Source: Podospora comata
Lineage: Eukaryota; Ascomycota; Sordariomycetes; Sordariales; Podosporaceae
Length of the DNA: 64,000 nucleotides
Direction: 5' to 3'
Assembly (NCBI GenBank): GCA_017354895.1
Contig: CP071493.1
Location: 7,316,001-7,380,000, forward strand
This document shows positions 11,254-23,500 of this stretch, in pieces (position 1 is the first letter of the stretch; the number at the start of each line of letters is the position of its first letter). The notes beneath the pieces were generated by a model. The model had not been told where the DNA came from, did not search any database, and was given only the letters and a program-made list of their open reading frames with translations. A program made the translations under genes and the position numbers.

Positions 11254-12002
11254 ATGTCCTGGGATGGAATTGGAAATCTGACGACTCAAAGAGCACAGGT
11301 GCGCCACTTGCTCGGGAGGAGCGGGCTCCAGCTTTGCGCCGCCGAACACCAGCAACAGTTGGTTGGCCCAGTTGGTTCAAGTTGGCGGGCAAATCTCGCA
11401 GGAAAGAAGTATTCACATGCGGCCGCCAGGCGGGCGGACCACCAAGACCTTCGTCGACGCAGAGGCGTGCAGAGGAATGTGGCATTCTTCTTTTGCATGC
11501 GCCAGGGCCCTTTCTTGCTTCACCACCATTTTGGGAGCGCTGCCTACTCGGACGGCACAGCAAATATATCGCCCGTCATTCGCCTCGACGCTGCCTTTAG
11601 CCCCGTGGCCCCCGTTGACGTCCGGTACTTGTCAGACGGACCTGGGGTAAAGATGGTGAGTATGTGAGTGGCAGCAGGGCCAGGCATGCGTCGTGCCGTA
11701 TGCATATTGTGATATATCTCTTCATGGGCGCCAGCCTGGCTTGCTAACTGCCTCTACGGCACATACTCAGCCTCGTATTTCCTGAGGCTTTTTCCGACTA
11801 CACATGGCGACATGGATCCACAGAAGGCGCATGTATCTACGTAAGTGAAAAGCTCTCTATCCTCGTCAAGATTCCCCTAGTGTATTCTTGGTATTGCTAG
11901 CTGGCAGAAGACCCAGAAGAGACAACGTGGCCGGCCCTCGCTCCCAGTCATTGCAGAGCATTCGGCCCCAATGTGGATTCAGATACACCATCTTTGCCCT
12001 GA
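11254..12002 (+). CDS. Candidate three-exon gene, unknown product
   Basis: Model join 11254-11663, 11771-11840 and 11901-12002, giving 193 aa. Both introns carry good signals: GTGAGT, GCTAAC and CTCAG in the first (107 nt); GTAAGT and GCTAG in the second (60 nt). Phase is kept through TGA at 12000. The exon joins read DGPGVKMVSI|LVFPEAFSDY and GACIY|LAEDPEETTW, which is more protein-like than any unspliced frame. I recognise no domain. The first 100 residues are Arg/Gln-rich and less convincing, so the real first exon may differ. It could be a lineage-specific or decaying gene. Confidence 0.3.
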
Positions 12003-13375
12003 GCAGAGGGAACAGAGTTGTTCATCAAGACAAAACAAGCCCGTCCCCTGACAAGGGGGGCTGCTTACTAGTCTACCAGACGTCGCCCTCTTTGGCCGTT
12101 GTCCTCGGCAGTCAGCGTTTCATCAACCAGAGATCCCTCTCTTGATAGAGGCGGTTGGCTAGGTATGTGCACTATGTAACACCCGTGCGCTTGCATGTCC
12201 CGATGATTGTTGATGTGTGGGGGGTGGATCCAGAGGGACAAAAATGTCGCGGCAACAACAGCTCCTCCTTCGCTTCGTGTCTCGAGCCATGCTAGCTTGA
12301 TCAGTCACCATCATCACGACTTTCACAGCAACTATTTACATTCACTCCACTAGTAGTACTCCGTACCAGTACACCTTCCCTGCCGTTTATTATTCATCAC
12401 CACCGTTTTCCAAAGAAAAAAAGCCGAGACACGAACCTTTTTTCCAACCCCATTCAACAATCGGAGCCATGTCCGAGAAGGGGGAGGAGACAAGGTTGTT
12501 GCCTTGAAGCTACGTGACCCTACACCAGCAGGGGCTGGGGTGTGTGGGAAACCTGCTCCCGTCATGGGCCGTACCGGTAAGCAGGAAGTGGAGCTAGAGG
12601 CGCAAGCCATGGCACCACCTTGTTTGTGCTTGTTGGAGAAGAACAACAGAGCGGTGATCCGAAAGTGACTATCGAAAGGTGGGATGGAGTAATGAAGGGG
12701 AGACTTTTTGCTTAGCGTTGTTTTTGTCATGCTTTGATGATTGCAAGGGTGAGGGATGTCTGCTCTGAGTTTCGGGTCTTGTCCATCTTTGATGATCGAC
12801 GGTGGGATGAGAAAACCCAATCCTGGTATTGCTGTACATCGGTGAGGCCTGAAGAGAGGGGAGAAGGACAAGAAGAGGGAAGCGGGCCCTGCGGACGAGA
12901 CGGACGCGGTGTGGACGCTAGAGAGAGTGGTGTGTGTGTGTGTGTATCTGTGTGGCCCGGTATGTGGGTGTGGTGTGGATGAGTGGATGGGTGAACGGGA
13001 GGTGTGTATGGTGTTAATATCGACAAAACTGTTCGTGAGTGGATAGTTTGGCTGGAGTGGCATAGCATAGCTTGTTTAGAGGAGGGGAAGCCATGAATAA
13101 GTCAAGGTACCTGTTGACTTTACACGTTTGCAAGTACAGTCACATCGTTCAAAGGACGCTCGCTTTCTGGGCTATCTGCGACTAGTAGAGGCGGTGCTGG
13201 ATACCCCTCAGATACTAGACTCTGTACACTATTCCATCTGGCCCAGTCTGGCCTCGTCCAGGCATCAGACCCAATCACCAACCTCATGCTGACTCTATGT
13301 ATCTGTACCAGAACCAAAAAAAGAATGATTGGTAGACGTGACAACATACGTCTTCCTCTGGTAAAAACCCCTGAA

Positions 13376-13412
13376 CACACACACACACCACACCACACTA
13401 CACCACAAGAGC
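13376..13412. repeat. (CA)n / CACACCA repeat
   Basis: An ACACACACAC tract grading into ACCACACCACACTACACCAC units. Confidence 0.8.
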
Positions 13413-14060
13413 AAATATCTAGACAAGATGTTCATGGGATGGATGTACACCCAAACATAAAAATCTTTCCCCTTTTGGGACACACCTACATGTTCCCTTT
13501 CCCTTACACAACACACAAGATATCTCAGAGCAACAGAGCACACCCGCGTGTCGCGACACCTTTGCCCTCCCACGAGCACAGCTGCTGCTTCCTCCCACCC
13601 TTCCGTCTCACACGTCTGTCTGGACCCTTTCCTCGCTTTTCTTTCCCCGTTCCCCGTGTAGGACCAGAAGGAAACAAAAAGCAAGCCGTCTGGGTTGCGC
13701 TCCCCCCCACCCCCCCGCCTCACTTCGAACCCCCACCGTCGGACAAGAGACCAAAGTTTTGGAAGTCGATCCGACTGTTTCCCATCACGAGGCAACGGGT
13801 TCACCAAAGGGTAGCCGCACAAGGCAACGAGGCAGTAGACATACAAAATTAAAAAAAAAATTAAAAAATTAAAAAATATAAAAGGCTGGCGTAACTGTTC
13901 CACAACAGGGAACAAGATGTATACAACCTCGACGTCACGAGTTCCGCGCGATCACTCCCGGTTCGGCCGGGACCAAAAACACCTTGGTAGGTAGCTATCC
14001 GTAGGCAAAATAGCGAGCCTTTCCATTTAGATACACGGTTGCAGATAATGTAAACTTTGG

Positions 14061-14076
14061 TGTATGTATGTATGTA

Positions 14077-14118
<42 letters not shown>
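14061..14118. repeat. (TGTA)n(TG)n compound microsatellite
   Basis: About five TGTA units followed by about 18 TG units, near-perfect. Confidence 0.95.
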
Positions 14119-14119
<1 letters not shown>

Positions 14120-14216
14120 AACTTGAATTATATAGATACTATAGCTAAAGAGTCGGGAGAGCTAGGTTAAACGAAACCAAGTTGTGATATGTTCAAGCCA
14201 AAAACACCACTGGAAA

Positions 14217-14217
<1 letters not shown>

Positions 14218-14262
<45 letters not shown>
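14218..14262. repeat. (TG)n microsatellite
   Basis: A perfect TG run of about 21 units, some 100 bp downstream of the previous compound repeat. Confidence 0.95.
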
Positions 14263-14452
14263 TTTTGGCAAAAGACGTTGCATGAGCATGATTTGATAAC
14301 TTCAAAACAAAAAAACTTCACAAGACCACCCAAACCAACCAGCACAAAATCAATCTAAAATGTCCAGAGTGATGACAAGCAAATCAGCAGACAAAAACCT
14401 TCCCAGTTACTTGAAGAAGCACAGAATACCACCCCCAACCCGCCGAAACCAG

Positions 14453-14473
14453 AGAGATAGATAGATAGATAGA
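14453..14473. repeat. (GATA)n microsatellite
   Basis: About five tandem GATA units, near-perfect, in non-coding DNA. Confidence 0.85.
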
Positions 14474-14939
14474 AAAGATACAATATGCAGACAGAGACAC
14501 CGGAATGTTTGAAAATAGAAAAGCAACATATGAAGCAAAATTGCCAATTTCGTGATTGGTTACTGCAAGGTAGACAGAAACTTCAGAATACCACCCACCC
14601 GACCCCTCCTCCATGTGCCGAAACCAAGAAATTCCGTACATACGGAAAAGACAACGTGAAAAAATAAGGCATACTCACTGCCGTGAGGCAAATCCAAATC
14701 TTCCCTCCTCCCTTTCCACCCTCAAATATAGACAGAAGGGGGAAAAAAACCAAGAAAACCCAATCTTTGTTCCATTTCCCGCCGGTGCTGGAAAAAGGCA
14801 GGTATAAATGAGCTATGCCGTTCCGAAAATCACATATTCCACTTCAACGCTAGACATTTGGCGAAAGGTTACTGGGTATATATAAGACATGCAAATTGCT
14901 AGTCCTCGCTTTGTCGTGGCGAAAAAAATCATATCTATG

Positions 14940-16295
14940 TTAGGATCTCCGACCCAGTCTCCCGAGCATGTCGCGATCGATCCCGGCGTTAGGACCGCCT
15001 CGTTCACGCTCATCCGTGCTGATAAGGTGTCCGAGACTCATTGGGTTGGCGGAGGCACCAGAAGGCGGTGAGTGAGCCACCAGAGGCGGCGGCTGCTGAG
15101 GGTGCATCGGAGGAGCACTGGGACCGCTGGGACTCGGCTTTTGAGGAGTTGGGGTCCTGTCCTGGTCGTAGACGCCGTGTTGATACTGGTGATAGCCCGT
15201 CGGGGGAGTGCCGTTGCTGTGGTTTGAAGCGGGCGAGCGTCGTCGCGGATCGTCGTCAGGCGGGTAGTTGGGAGGGCCAGGTCGCAAACTCGGATCGTCT
15301 TCGGGTGGGCGGGTTCGTCGGCGACTGCCTTCCCGGTCGTCGTATGGAGGATACGCAGCTGTGGGCGAATTCAAAGGTGGCGGGTAGTCAGACGGGGGGT
15401 GTTGCGGGTAAGGCCGTTGCGGAGGTGGTCCCTGTGAGCCCGTTGAACCGAGAGGCTGTCCCCACGCTCCAAAGAGGGGTGTTCCGGGAGGCACTCCTCC
15501 GGGGAGCGCCTGAACTGGAACGAAGGCGGCTGAGGAATTAGAAGATACCGGCTGGAATACGCAGTCGATTCGAAGCTTGTCGCAATTGGTGCACTTTCCA
15601 TTTTGCGTGTTCTGGTAACCACTGCAGCGAATCTGATTATTTCAAACCAAAGTTAGCAACTCCCGTCCTGATTCCATCTGATTATGCGTGACATGGTCCC
15701 TTGTTACCTTTCTCTTTCGACAATAGCGGCACGCAATCGATGTTCTTTGCCTTGGTGCAGCTTGCTGCTGAGGCGGTGCCTGTTGAGGAGCGCCATAGGG
15801 ATACGGAGTTCCCGGCGGGTACCTGTAGTATGGATCAGATCCAGGGGGTGGGTAACTGGGGGGCCTGGACGCGTGTGGAGGCGGCCCGTAGTAAGTGTCA
15901 TTGTATGGTCTGTGATCGTCATACGGCCTCCTGTCGTCGTATGGCGGCCGATCATCATAACGCCGTGGCGGCGCGCTCACCGACGGCAAGGGCGGGTATC
16001 GTGAGTCCGGGGGTGGCGGAGGATATCCACTAGATGTTTGAGGGTCTGCGGGCCAACTCCTTGAATCTTGATATCGCGGGTCTGCAGAATACCCTCGATC
16101 CTGATAGCGTGGGTCAGACGGCGGGTACGAAGCTGGTGGTGGTGGATAAGAGGAGATTGACGGCAAGCTCATGCCGCTCCCCCCAACTGGCGGGAGCCTC
16201 CTCCTATCTTCGTCTTCCTCTGGGGGCGGTGGATAGTGCGAGCTCTCTGGGCCCTCTCGCGGCGGCGGGTACGCCCTTCTGTGATTGTCGGCCAT
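14940..16295 (-). CDS. Proline-rich Zn(II)2Cys6 DNA-binding protein
   Basis: Minus-strand join: 16295-15708 and 15632-14940, giving 426 aa. The binuclear zinc cluster spans residues 189-220 as C-x2-C-x6-C-x10-C-x2-C-x6-C (ACRYCRKRK|IRC ... CTNCDKLRIDC). The 75-nt intron (GTAACA donor, GCTAAC branch site, ATCAG acceptor) falls exactly between the basic RKRK and IRC. Unusually, the cluster is central: 188 residues of Pro/Tyr/Asp-rich repeats precede it (YPPPPASYPP, DPRYQD and RPYDD repeats), and a Pro/Ser/Gly-rich tail follows. No fungal-specific transcription factor middle homology region is visible. Such proteins act in the nucleus on CGG-type half sites; the target genes are unknown. The stop is well defined; the start at MADNHRRAYPP is the first ATG of the open frame. 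Confidence 0.88.
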
Positions 16296-17189
16296 GTTGT
16301 ATGTTCCAAGGGGCTACTTTGCTTCCCGAGTGGCAAGGTCAGAAGCCAAATGCTGCCGGATCTTCCACAATCCGACTGATAGTAGCAAGGCTGACCTTTT
16401 CCAGCCCCGAACTCTTATGCTGCGTCCGTCACCTTATGGAACTCTTGAACTGTGCACAGCGATACAAGGGCTATCTCAGGAGCCTTGAAGCTCAGGCTTA
16501 GAAACCTTTCCACTGGTTTGGCGACGGGGGACGTGATAGATCCTGGGTCTGGCAGCACGTTGCAAGTGAGAAGAAAAGGGTCAGGCGCGGCGAAAGCGGG
16601 AGGAAATGTGGAATTTAAACCCGTCAAAGGGTTTGTGCGAGGGGGTGAGGGAGGGATGGTCCTAACGGACCAGGAAAAGGTGGTAAAAGGCGGGTGTATG
16701 TATGTCGTGCCGCAACGGAGACTTGGAACGAGCCCTTTTTTTCAAATGGGCGGGAGCTCCCTTGTTGTTAGAGGTCTGGGTCTGCTGGGTCCCAGAGTTA
16801 GTTTGGGTTCGAAGCGGGTGGGAAGAACCGGCTGGGCTGAAAGGAAAAAAACAAGGTACATGTACTCGGTACAGGGGAAATGCAAGCGACTTTGTTACGA
16901 AACCGGCAACCCCCAGAGTGAAAATAGAGGAGCCCCCCTCCCAAGTGCTGTCGTAGCGAATCAAGCACCTTCCCAGCGCATCAACCGACACATTTAGCAT
17001 TTTTGCTCCCTGCACCTCAGCGGGCAGCAGTGGACCGAAGGTAAGTGTTGGCTGACGACTAGCAGGGGTAAGAGGCACTTTGGGTCCAGTAAGGAATTGC
17101 AGGAGGAGCGTTTGGGACAAGGGGGGAGTCTAGAAGGGGGGAGCGGCTGTAAAGAAAGTATGGGGATGAGACGCAAGAGAGGAAACAAG

Positions 17190-17235
17190 GTGTGGGTGAG
17201 TGGGTGAGTGAGTGAGTGAGTGAGAGAGAGAGAGA

Positions 17236-17282
<47 letters not shown>

Positions 17283-17300
17283 TGTGTGTGTGTGTGTGTC
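17190..17300. repeat. Compound (GTGA)n(GA)n(GT)n(GA)n(GT)n repeat
   Basis: About 110 bp of purine-rich alternating blocks: GTGA/GTGG units, then GA, GT (about 10 units), GA (about 14 units) and GT (about 10 units). One strand is almost entirely G, A and T. Confidence 0.9.
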
Positions 17301-18616
17301 TATGTGCTCATGGCGTAGCGTATGTAAAGAGGATGGAGGGGAGGATGTCAGATTGGTCCTGGGGTGTGTGTGCCCGTTGTGTGATGTGAGATAATGTTGC
17401 TGCGCACGGCCAACTGCTGTGCAGACACATCCACCCAAAAGCTGTGGCATTGGATGGTAAAAATGGAAAACCGGACGCAGAAAAACAAATCTGCCGTTGG
17501 CTTTGTCTTGTGTACAGTGGTAGTAGTTTGGCCCAGTGCAGCAACCCCAACTGCTGGAGCGCACAACACAATGCGAGGAGAAGAAGGATGGACCTTGCCG
17601 TTCCTCCTTGCCTGACCGCCCCCCCACAAGACATATCCGTCCACTTCTGACGACGGCCGATTCCCCAGGCTAGCTGCGCTCGCTTGGATCAGGTCATGGG
17701 CACTTGGAAGGCAGCCCAAGTCGAGATGCCGTGGGGGACAATAAGCCAAAGAAGAGAACGAGAGTCAAGTACGTACCTCGAACAGCAACAAAGGACAAGG
17801 CAAGGCGTCTCTCGGGTGACGGAGGGGGTACAGAAACAGTACCTGCACGGTACGGCACGGCCCAGCGCGGGGCAGAACGGGATGGGGAGGACAAAGAAGA
17901 TGGAAATGGTGGTGTTTGCCGCAGCAGGAGATTGGCTGCTTCGATGATGCGGTTGTTGCGTGTGCGACTTTGGCTGTCTTGCCCTGGCTGTGGTGTCGAC
18001 TGATGCTTGCGAAAAGAGAAAAAAGCAGCCCAGGGCCAGAAAGGAAAGAGAGCGAGCTTCGAGGTCTACCATAGTTGTGTCAGCGACCCCATTCGACTGC
18101 GCATGTTTGCGATGCACCGCAAATGGGCTCGGCATGGGCCGGCGCGGAAGGGAGTGTCACTGTACCTCTTTAGGGCCGGCGGCTGAAGATTGCAGTCGAC
18201 GAAGCGCCAAAGCCAAAAGGCTGGTAGACGTTAGCTGAGTGGTATGGTGTCTGTTCTGCGTGTCGGTCGCGACCGTTAGTTGCCTGGTGTCTGCAAGAAA
18301 CAGGAGACAGAAAAAGGTGAGAGAGAGAAGACAGCAGAGGGCGATCTGACCGATGGAGCAGCAGCATCCGACCTGACTACTAGCGCCAACCTCTGACCAA
18401 CAGACAGACTCGGTCACGCCCGTCTCCAGCTGCGCGGAACCTGGAAGGGTTTGCAAGAAATGCGAGGCCGAGAAAAAACGGGCTGAGCGGGAACGTGGAG
18501 GTGGTGAGGAGGGAGGGCCCAGCACCGGCTTATGACGGATCGGTGCTGCAGCTTGCTGTTGGAACTTGGGTCACAGGCTCCATTGCTCCATGGCATGGCT
18601 CCATCCATCAGCAACA

Positions 18617-18666
18617 GGCGGCACGAGGGGGCGTCAGGGTGTCAGGGCGCCAGGGCGTCAGGGTGT
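18617..18666. repeat. About 10-bp minisatellite (GCGTCAGGGT type)
   Basis: Imperfect tandem copies of GCGTCAGGGT / GTCAGGGCGC. A short (GGTA)n tract follows at 18708-18722. Confidence 0.75.
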
Positions 18667-19045
18667 GTTCGCTCTCTCTTTTCAGAAGATGGAGAACTGG
18701 GAATTTTTAGGTAGGTAGGTACCGTATCGTGCACAGTGTGAACCGTGTGAACTGTGTGGACGGCCACTTCAGCCTGGGGCGTGCCCTCGGCGCTGGGGGT
18801 GGCTTCAAGGGAAGGTGCCAGTCGGAAGTGGGCTTCCCAGGGTTGGGCGCCGTGGTGCCTTCCAGGGACCCTGGAAGATTCGCGCGTCACTGGTCCCAGC
18901 AACGGAGCTGGTGGCTCGGAGCGACCAGCGGGTGGAGCATGGGTGTGACTCCTGTTTGGGAGCAGGCGCGGGCCGTCGGGTCCCTGGACAGGCGGTTGAT
19001 TGGCACAACCTCCAGTGTTCCCAAGAGCCCCAAGAAAAACCCTAG

Positions 19046-19085
19046 CTCCATCTGCCCCATCTGCCCCATCTGCCCCATCTGCCTT
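19046..19085. repeat. 10-bp minisatellite (TCTGCCCCAT x4)
   Basis: Four head-to-tail copies of TCTGCCCCAT, nearly perfect. Confidence 0.85.
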
Positions 19086-19697
19086 CGCGTTGCGTCGTTG
19101 ATGATGCCACACGTTCCCGCAGCCAATCGTCCTTCCTTGCTCAATCAGAACCCGCCTGGGCGGCCGGTCGCCCTGGTCGCAGCTGGGCCGCAGGATCTGG
19201 GAGCCCAGCAAGAGACCTTTTCCTCCCCCCCACTGGCGCGGAACATTTTAGTGTCGTCGTGTGTCTCTTCCATCACACTGGTTTGTTTCTACCTCCACTC
19301 TATGGTGACTGTGTTCTTCTAACCCATTGCTGTTGTTGCCTCGAGATCTTGTCATACGTGGCCACATTGCCGGGATCTTCGTTTCGGTACCTGCCTCGCC
19401 TCTCGATGACATGGCGAGCTCCCCAGGCGCTTTGCTTGTTCTCATATCTCACATGCTGCGCCGTGCTTCGAGAAGCTCCGAGTTTCAACTGATTGTGCCA
19501 CATATAGGATGCCTGAGCTACACAAATAATCTCCTCGGGGGTTGGGGGCCAGTGGTAAGAATTCGAGAGATGTATGGCCTGACAGTATTTTAAAGCAGTG
19601 GAACGACCGGATCTCTCTCATCTGAGGGAGCCAGCCGCAACCTGCAGCAACAGCTCGCTGGGTTTCCCTTCCTCGTCCCTCCTTTTCGAGAGGCATT

Positions 19698-20508
19698 TCA
19701 TGTGCTTTGGTCTGGGTCAGTAAGCATTGCGCCAAAACTGACAGGCGTACCCCATACTCGGCGGCGGCCTTCCCGGTGGCATGGAGCCCATTCCACCGGT
19801 ACCAGGCTGATCACATCGCGCTGAGGCAGTGCACTGGGTAACACGTCAAACATCTGGAGGCGTGGCAGATGCGCCATCTGATCCCGAGCCGTTGACAAGT
19901 CACAACAGGCTTGCCAAGAGAGATGGATAACCTATCAGTGTCTCGTCAGTTTGAGGCCTGGGCCCAGCACGGAATTCGGTGGGTATTCCGATGAAGCCTG
20001 AACGGTGTTTGTGTTTCTTAATCGACCGCAGATGACCGGTCCAAGAACTCGAAATCTACATCATCTAGCTCCAAGGTTACATTTTCATAGCGCGTGGAAC
20101 TGATTTAATTCCGAGGAGAGGAAAACGGGCAGGATGGCTTCACAAACCTGTGGCAGGGGACTGTACCCGGGCGGGGATGGTACGTACTACGAACTCAGCT
20201 GAGGTATTTGTAATACGTTGATGGCTAAAACCTATCACAGACACGTTGTCTTCAGACCTGGCGGTACGGTACCTACCATGAGGTATCTTGGACCCCAGTC
20301 GGCAGAACAGATCATCTGGTGTTATCCGCAGGGTCGGAGTGTGGACCGGCCCGTCAGCTGCAGTCATGTCAGAAACAAAGACGGTGCCGGACAAATGCGA
20401 AAAAAGTTTGCTGGGCAGAAGGACCCAGGAGGCTTGACCAGCCGAACCGCCAAGGACGGCATGTAGCTTGAGTGGTTTGCGGCACATGAGATCCGGCCAT
20501 GATATCAA
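19698..20508 (-). other. Probable but unidentified split coding region
   Basis: Three minus-strand stretches look like real protein and lie in order. The first is a 100-plus-codon frame at about 20508-20190 (LLPSKLFSHLSG, RITPDDLFCRLGSKIP). The second is a short frame at about 20103-20030 (YENVTLELDDVDFEFLD). The third is a final exon beginning after a GATAG acceptor near 19942 and ending in TGA at 19698 (VIHLSWQACCDLST, LPQRDVISLVPVEWAP). The last join is in phase with a GT donor at 20034 (or 20055), and CTGAC precedes the acceptor. I could not place the junction between the first two stretches. No family recognised. It could be a lineage-specific gene or a decayed one. Confidence 0.35.
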
Positions 20509-23500
20509 TCAAAATATCTCGTCTCTCTTCGTTTTGGTGAAACAAAAGGAAACGATGCCCGAGTTTTGCCTACTCTGCGTGTAAGAAGACAGCTGGCCGG
20601 GACGGTATGGAAGAAGATGCGGGGAGCGTCTGAATAATCGAACCACCGGCATCACGAGGTAGCCAGCTATGTGTAGAACTTACGTGAGACTGAAAGGAAC
20701 CATTTGCAGAAAAGACGAGCTGCCTTACATCCGGCTGCAGAAAACATCCAGCGTTGATACCAAGCTGCTCTCGGAGGGGATTCGCCGTTCGACCCTTTTC
20801 ATATCGCACGGGATAAGGCTGGATGTGGACAGTCAGGGCATCCAGATTGGTCGAGGTGCATGAGCGCCGATTGGGAGTTGGTTGGGTGTCGGCAGCTCGA
20901 TGGCAGCACGGCAGAACGGCAGGAATAGTGAGTGACGGAGGCCCGGGTTTGGCTAAAGGTCTTCAGTTCACTTTTGGCCAAAAAATGGCAGCTGATCACA
21001 CACCCTCAGCTCCTGCTCTCACTTGCACGTCAGGGCCCCCTCCTTCCTTGTCCCCTCCAAAAGCTATGACGCTGCATTGCACCAATCACAGAACAGCATA
21101 GGCCAAGAGCACGCCCAGAACGGAAAGTGCTCATGGAGGGCGGGGGATGGGAACACAAGAGACGGAGGCAGGCAGGAGAGTAGGCAACACTGCATTTCAT
21201 TCCTCTGCATCTCACACTCTGACTCGCATGATCGATCTCGCGAAGCAGCGGTCTCGAACAGGGACCAGTACGAGCGGGAAGCAGCAGCATCGAGCGTCGA
21301 CAAATACCTCCGCCGCGCCATCGCCATCTGACTGGCTGTCTCTTGGTCCGTCACTTGTCTTGAGCCACGCTGTCTCACGGACTTAGCTATCCACCCCCCC
21401 CCCCCCTCACCCCCTCCCTCACTCTCCCACCCAGACATCAACTGACCCCTCCGCAGCTTCCGGCCGGGCCAAGCACTGCTGATTAAAACTCCCGCTGAGT
21501 GTGTCACTGTCGCCGTGGATCTTTAAGCGAACCGGGCCGACCGCCTCTGCAGCTCCAATACGCGACTTTGCCGCCGCCGCCGTGTCCCGCTTCTTGATCA
21601 GATCTTACCATGGAACACGAGCGCTATGAGGGGGCCCTGTGCCTGCCGCCCCAAGAGCCAAAAAAACCTTGCCATGGCAAAACACTCACACGGACTAGCC
21701 CACAGCTACGCTAAGTTAGTGTGCGTGGTATCATCCATGCAGCAGGGATGGCTCCAAGATTTTTCTGCGAATGGCATGCTGTTGGCAAGTAAGCGTCGTG
21801 TGTGGAGGCAACAACAAGAAAACGAAGAAGCGATCACGCTGCTGATGAGCAGGACAGATACAGGGTCATATCCCAGGCACCCGAATTGCCGTGGGTGGGG
21901 TGGGAAACAAATAACATGCATGTAACAATGGGACGGGCCAGTGGCAAGGGTGCGGTGTTCCGGCTGGCAAAAGACGGAGGGTGTGATATTGATGGTGGTG
22001 GTGAGGGTGATGGTGGTTTGCTGTTGTAATGGATTGGCCTGTCTTGAGAAAGACCTCGGCGAGCAGCAAGGGAGATGGGAGAACACAAGGGCCGTTTCTG
22101 ATGACGCGTGAGGAGCTGTTGCTCCCCAGCTTCGAGAAAAAAACGTCCATCGATCCGGAAACGTGTCGGCAGGGTTCGTGCTGGAGATCTATTGGACGTT
22201 CCCGTCCCAGCGTCCAGGACAGTGGGTTGAGTTGGCGGCAATCCAAGTCGGAGACTAGCGAAGCCCGCCCCACTGGAGTGCTGGATCACTCTCGGGCCTG
22301 TCCGCGGGACTCCAGCTCGCAGCTCACAAATGTCACAACCTCACGGCTCTGCCATTGCATTTTCCCGGCCTGCCGCCCGTTATGTTGTTGGTGAGTTGTG
22401 GGTCGCGCATCGGCCTTTGTGTCCGCTGCCCGCTGCTGACGGACGACAGTTACAGGTATAGCCATGCGCTAGTATTGTGCTAACATGAGAGGGCCCTCGC
22501 ATGGCATCCTTGCCCCCTCTTCGAGCCAGCCTTCCCGATCGCGGAGCACTGCTCTAATGGACCGATTGCCCCTCTCGTCCGCCTTCACCGTGGACGAGTG
22601 AAAAGAGCCAGAGGGCTTTCTGCTTCTGTCGACGTGCAGTTAGATCCAGGCCTACAGCTTCTCACATATACCCACTGAGAGTGCGAAGGGACGAACGAAC
22701 TCGATGATGAGGTGGGAGTCGTCACGTAGCATTGCCGCGATTCTGAACCTCGACCCCACTGCATCACACCCTCCCGGGCCAAAGGTGATGGTGGAAGACG
22801 ATGCTGGTGTGGTAAGACGGCTTGACACGGGAAACGATAGAATCGAGCGCTATATACAACTAACTGGTCATACTTGTTACACCGTCAACTTGTCAACGAC
22901 CGGCACTTGTGTCCAGCAACCGAGCCCGACTTTTGTTCCGGTGCTGTCGCTGCAGCCCGCCTGGGGGATGTGAGCTGGCTGGCTGGCAGGGCTTGGTGAA
23001 CGGTGTTTGTACTGCCCTGATGGCCCAGGAGCCTTGCAGTCTGATTCGACCGATTCATCATCAGGACGGTGCCAACCGTGCGGGTGGAGCTCCTCGCCGG
23101 ATGTCACGCTAACGAGCGGGTGTGCGAGGGTCGCCCGTGCGTTGCAGTCCCGCGTCGGGTCCTGTGCCAACCCAGAAAAGCCGATGGGCCTTGTAACACG
23201 ACGGGACGGGTGGGCAAACCGTCAGAAACCGCATCAAGAGATGTGTCAACCAGACGATTTCCCCCCCGCCCTCCACCAGAGACGAACGGACAACCGCTAT
23301 TGGCAATCCGTCCCGGAAATCATACACATCTATTCTTCCCTCCAGAAGGACCCTCTTGGCAAGCATACACGACACACGGAGTAGTCTGGGACAGCCTCGA
23401 GCCTCGGTGATCGGTGGCCGGTGGAGCCAAGGATCGGGTGGATCGAGTGACTGCGGCATGGGGATTCGCGTGCCGCCCGCTCCTCTTTTAGGCTCATCCC

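Larger units (their letters stand above)
12003..14939. other. Non-coding region with dense microsatellites
   Basis: No supported gene. Part of it is probably the 3' flank of the Zn(II)2Cys6 gene that ends at 14940. Long frames here (for example 12350-13063 and 13295-13915 on the minus strand) are made largely of GT/CA repeat translation and are not real proteins. Simple repeats are listed separately. Confidence 0.6.
16296..19697. other. Gene-free region upstream of the zinc-cluster gene, with many simple repeats
   Basis: It must contain the promoter and leader of the Zn(II)2Cys6 gene. Beyond that I see no coherent gene on either strand. The longest frames (for example 18642-19211 minus) are largely translations of short tandem repeats. 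Confidence 0.55.

Noticed and set aside
12350-13063. 237-codon minus-strand frame
   Set aside because: Translation is mostly Thr/His/Ser/Pro from CA and CT simple sequence. No domain or splice support.
13295-13915. 206-codon minus-strand frame
   Set aside because: Low-complexity translation next to microsatellites, with competing frames on the other strand.
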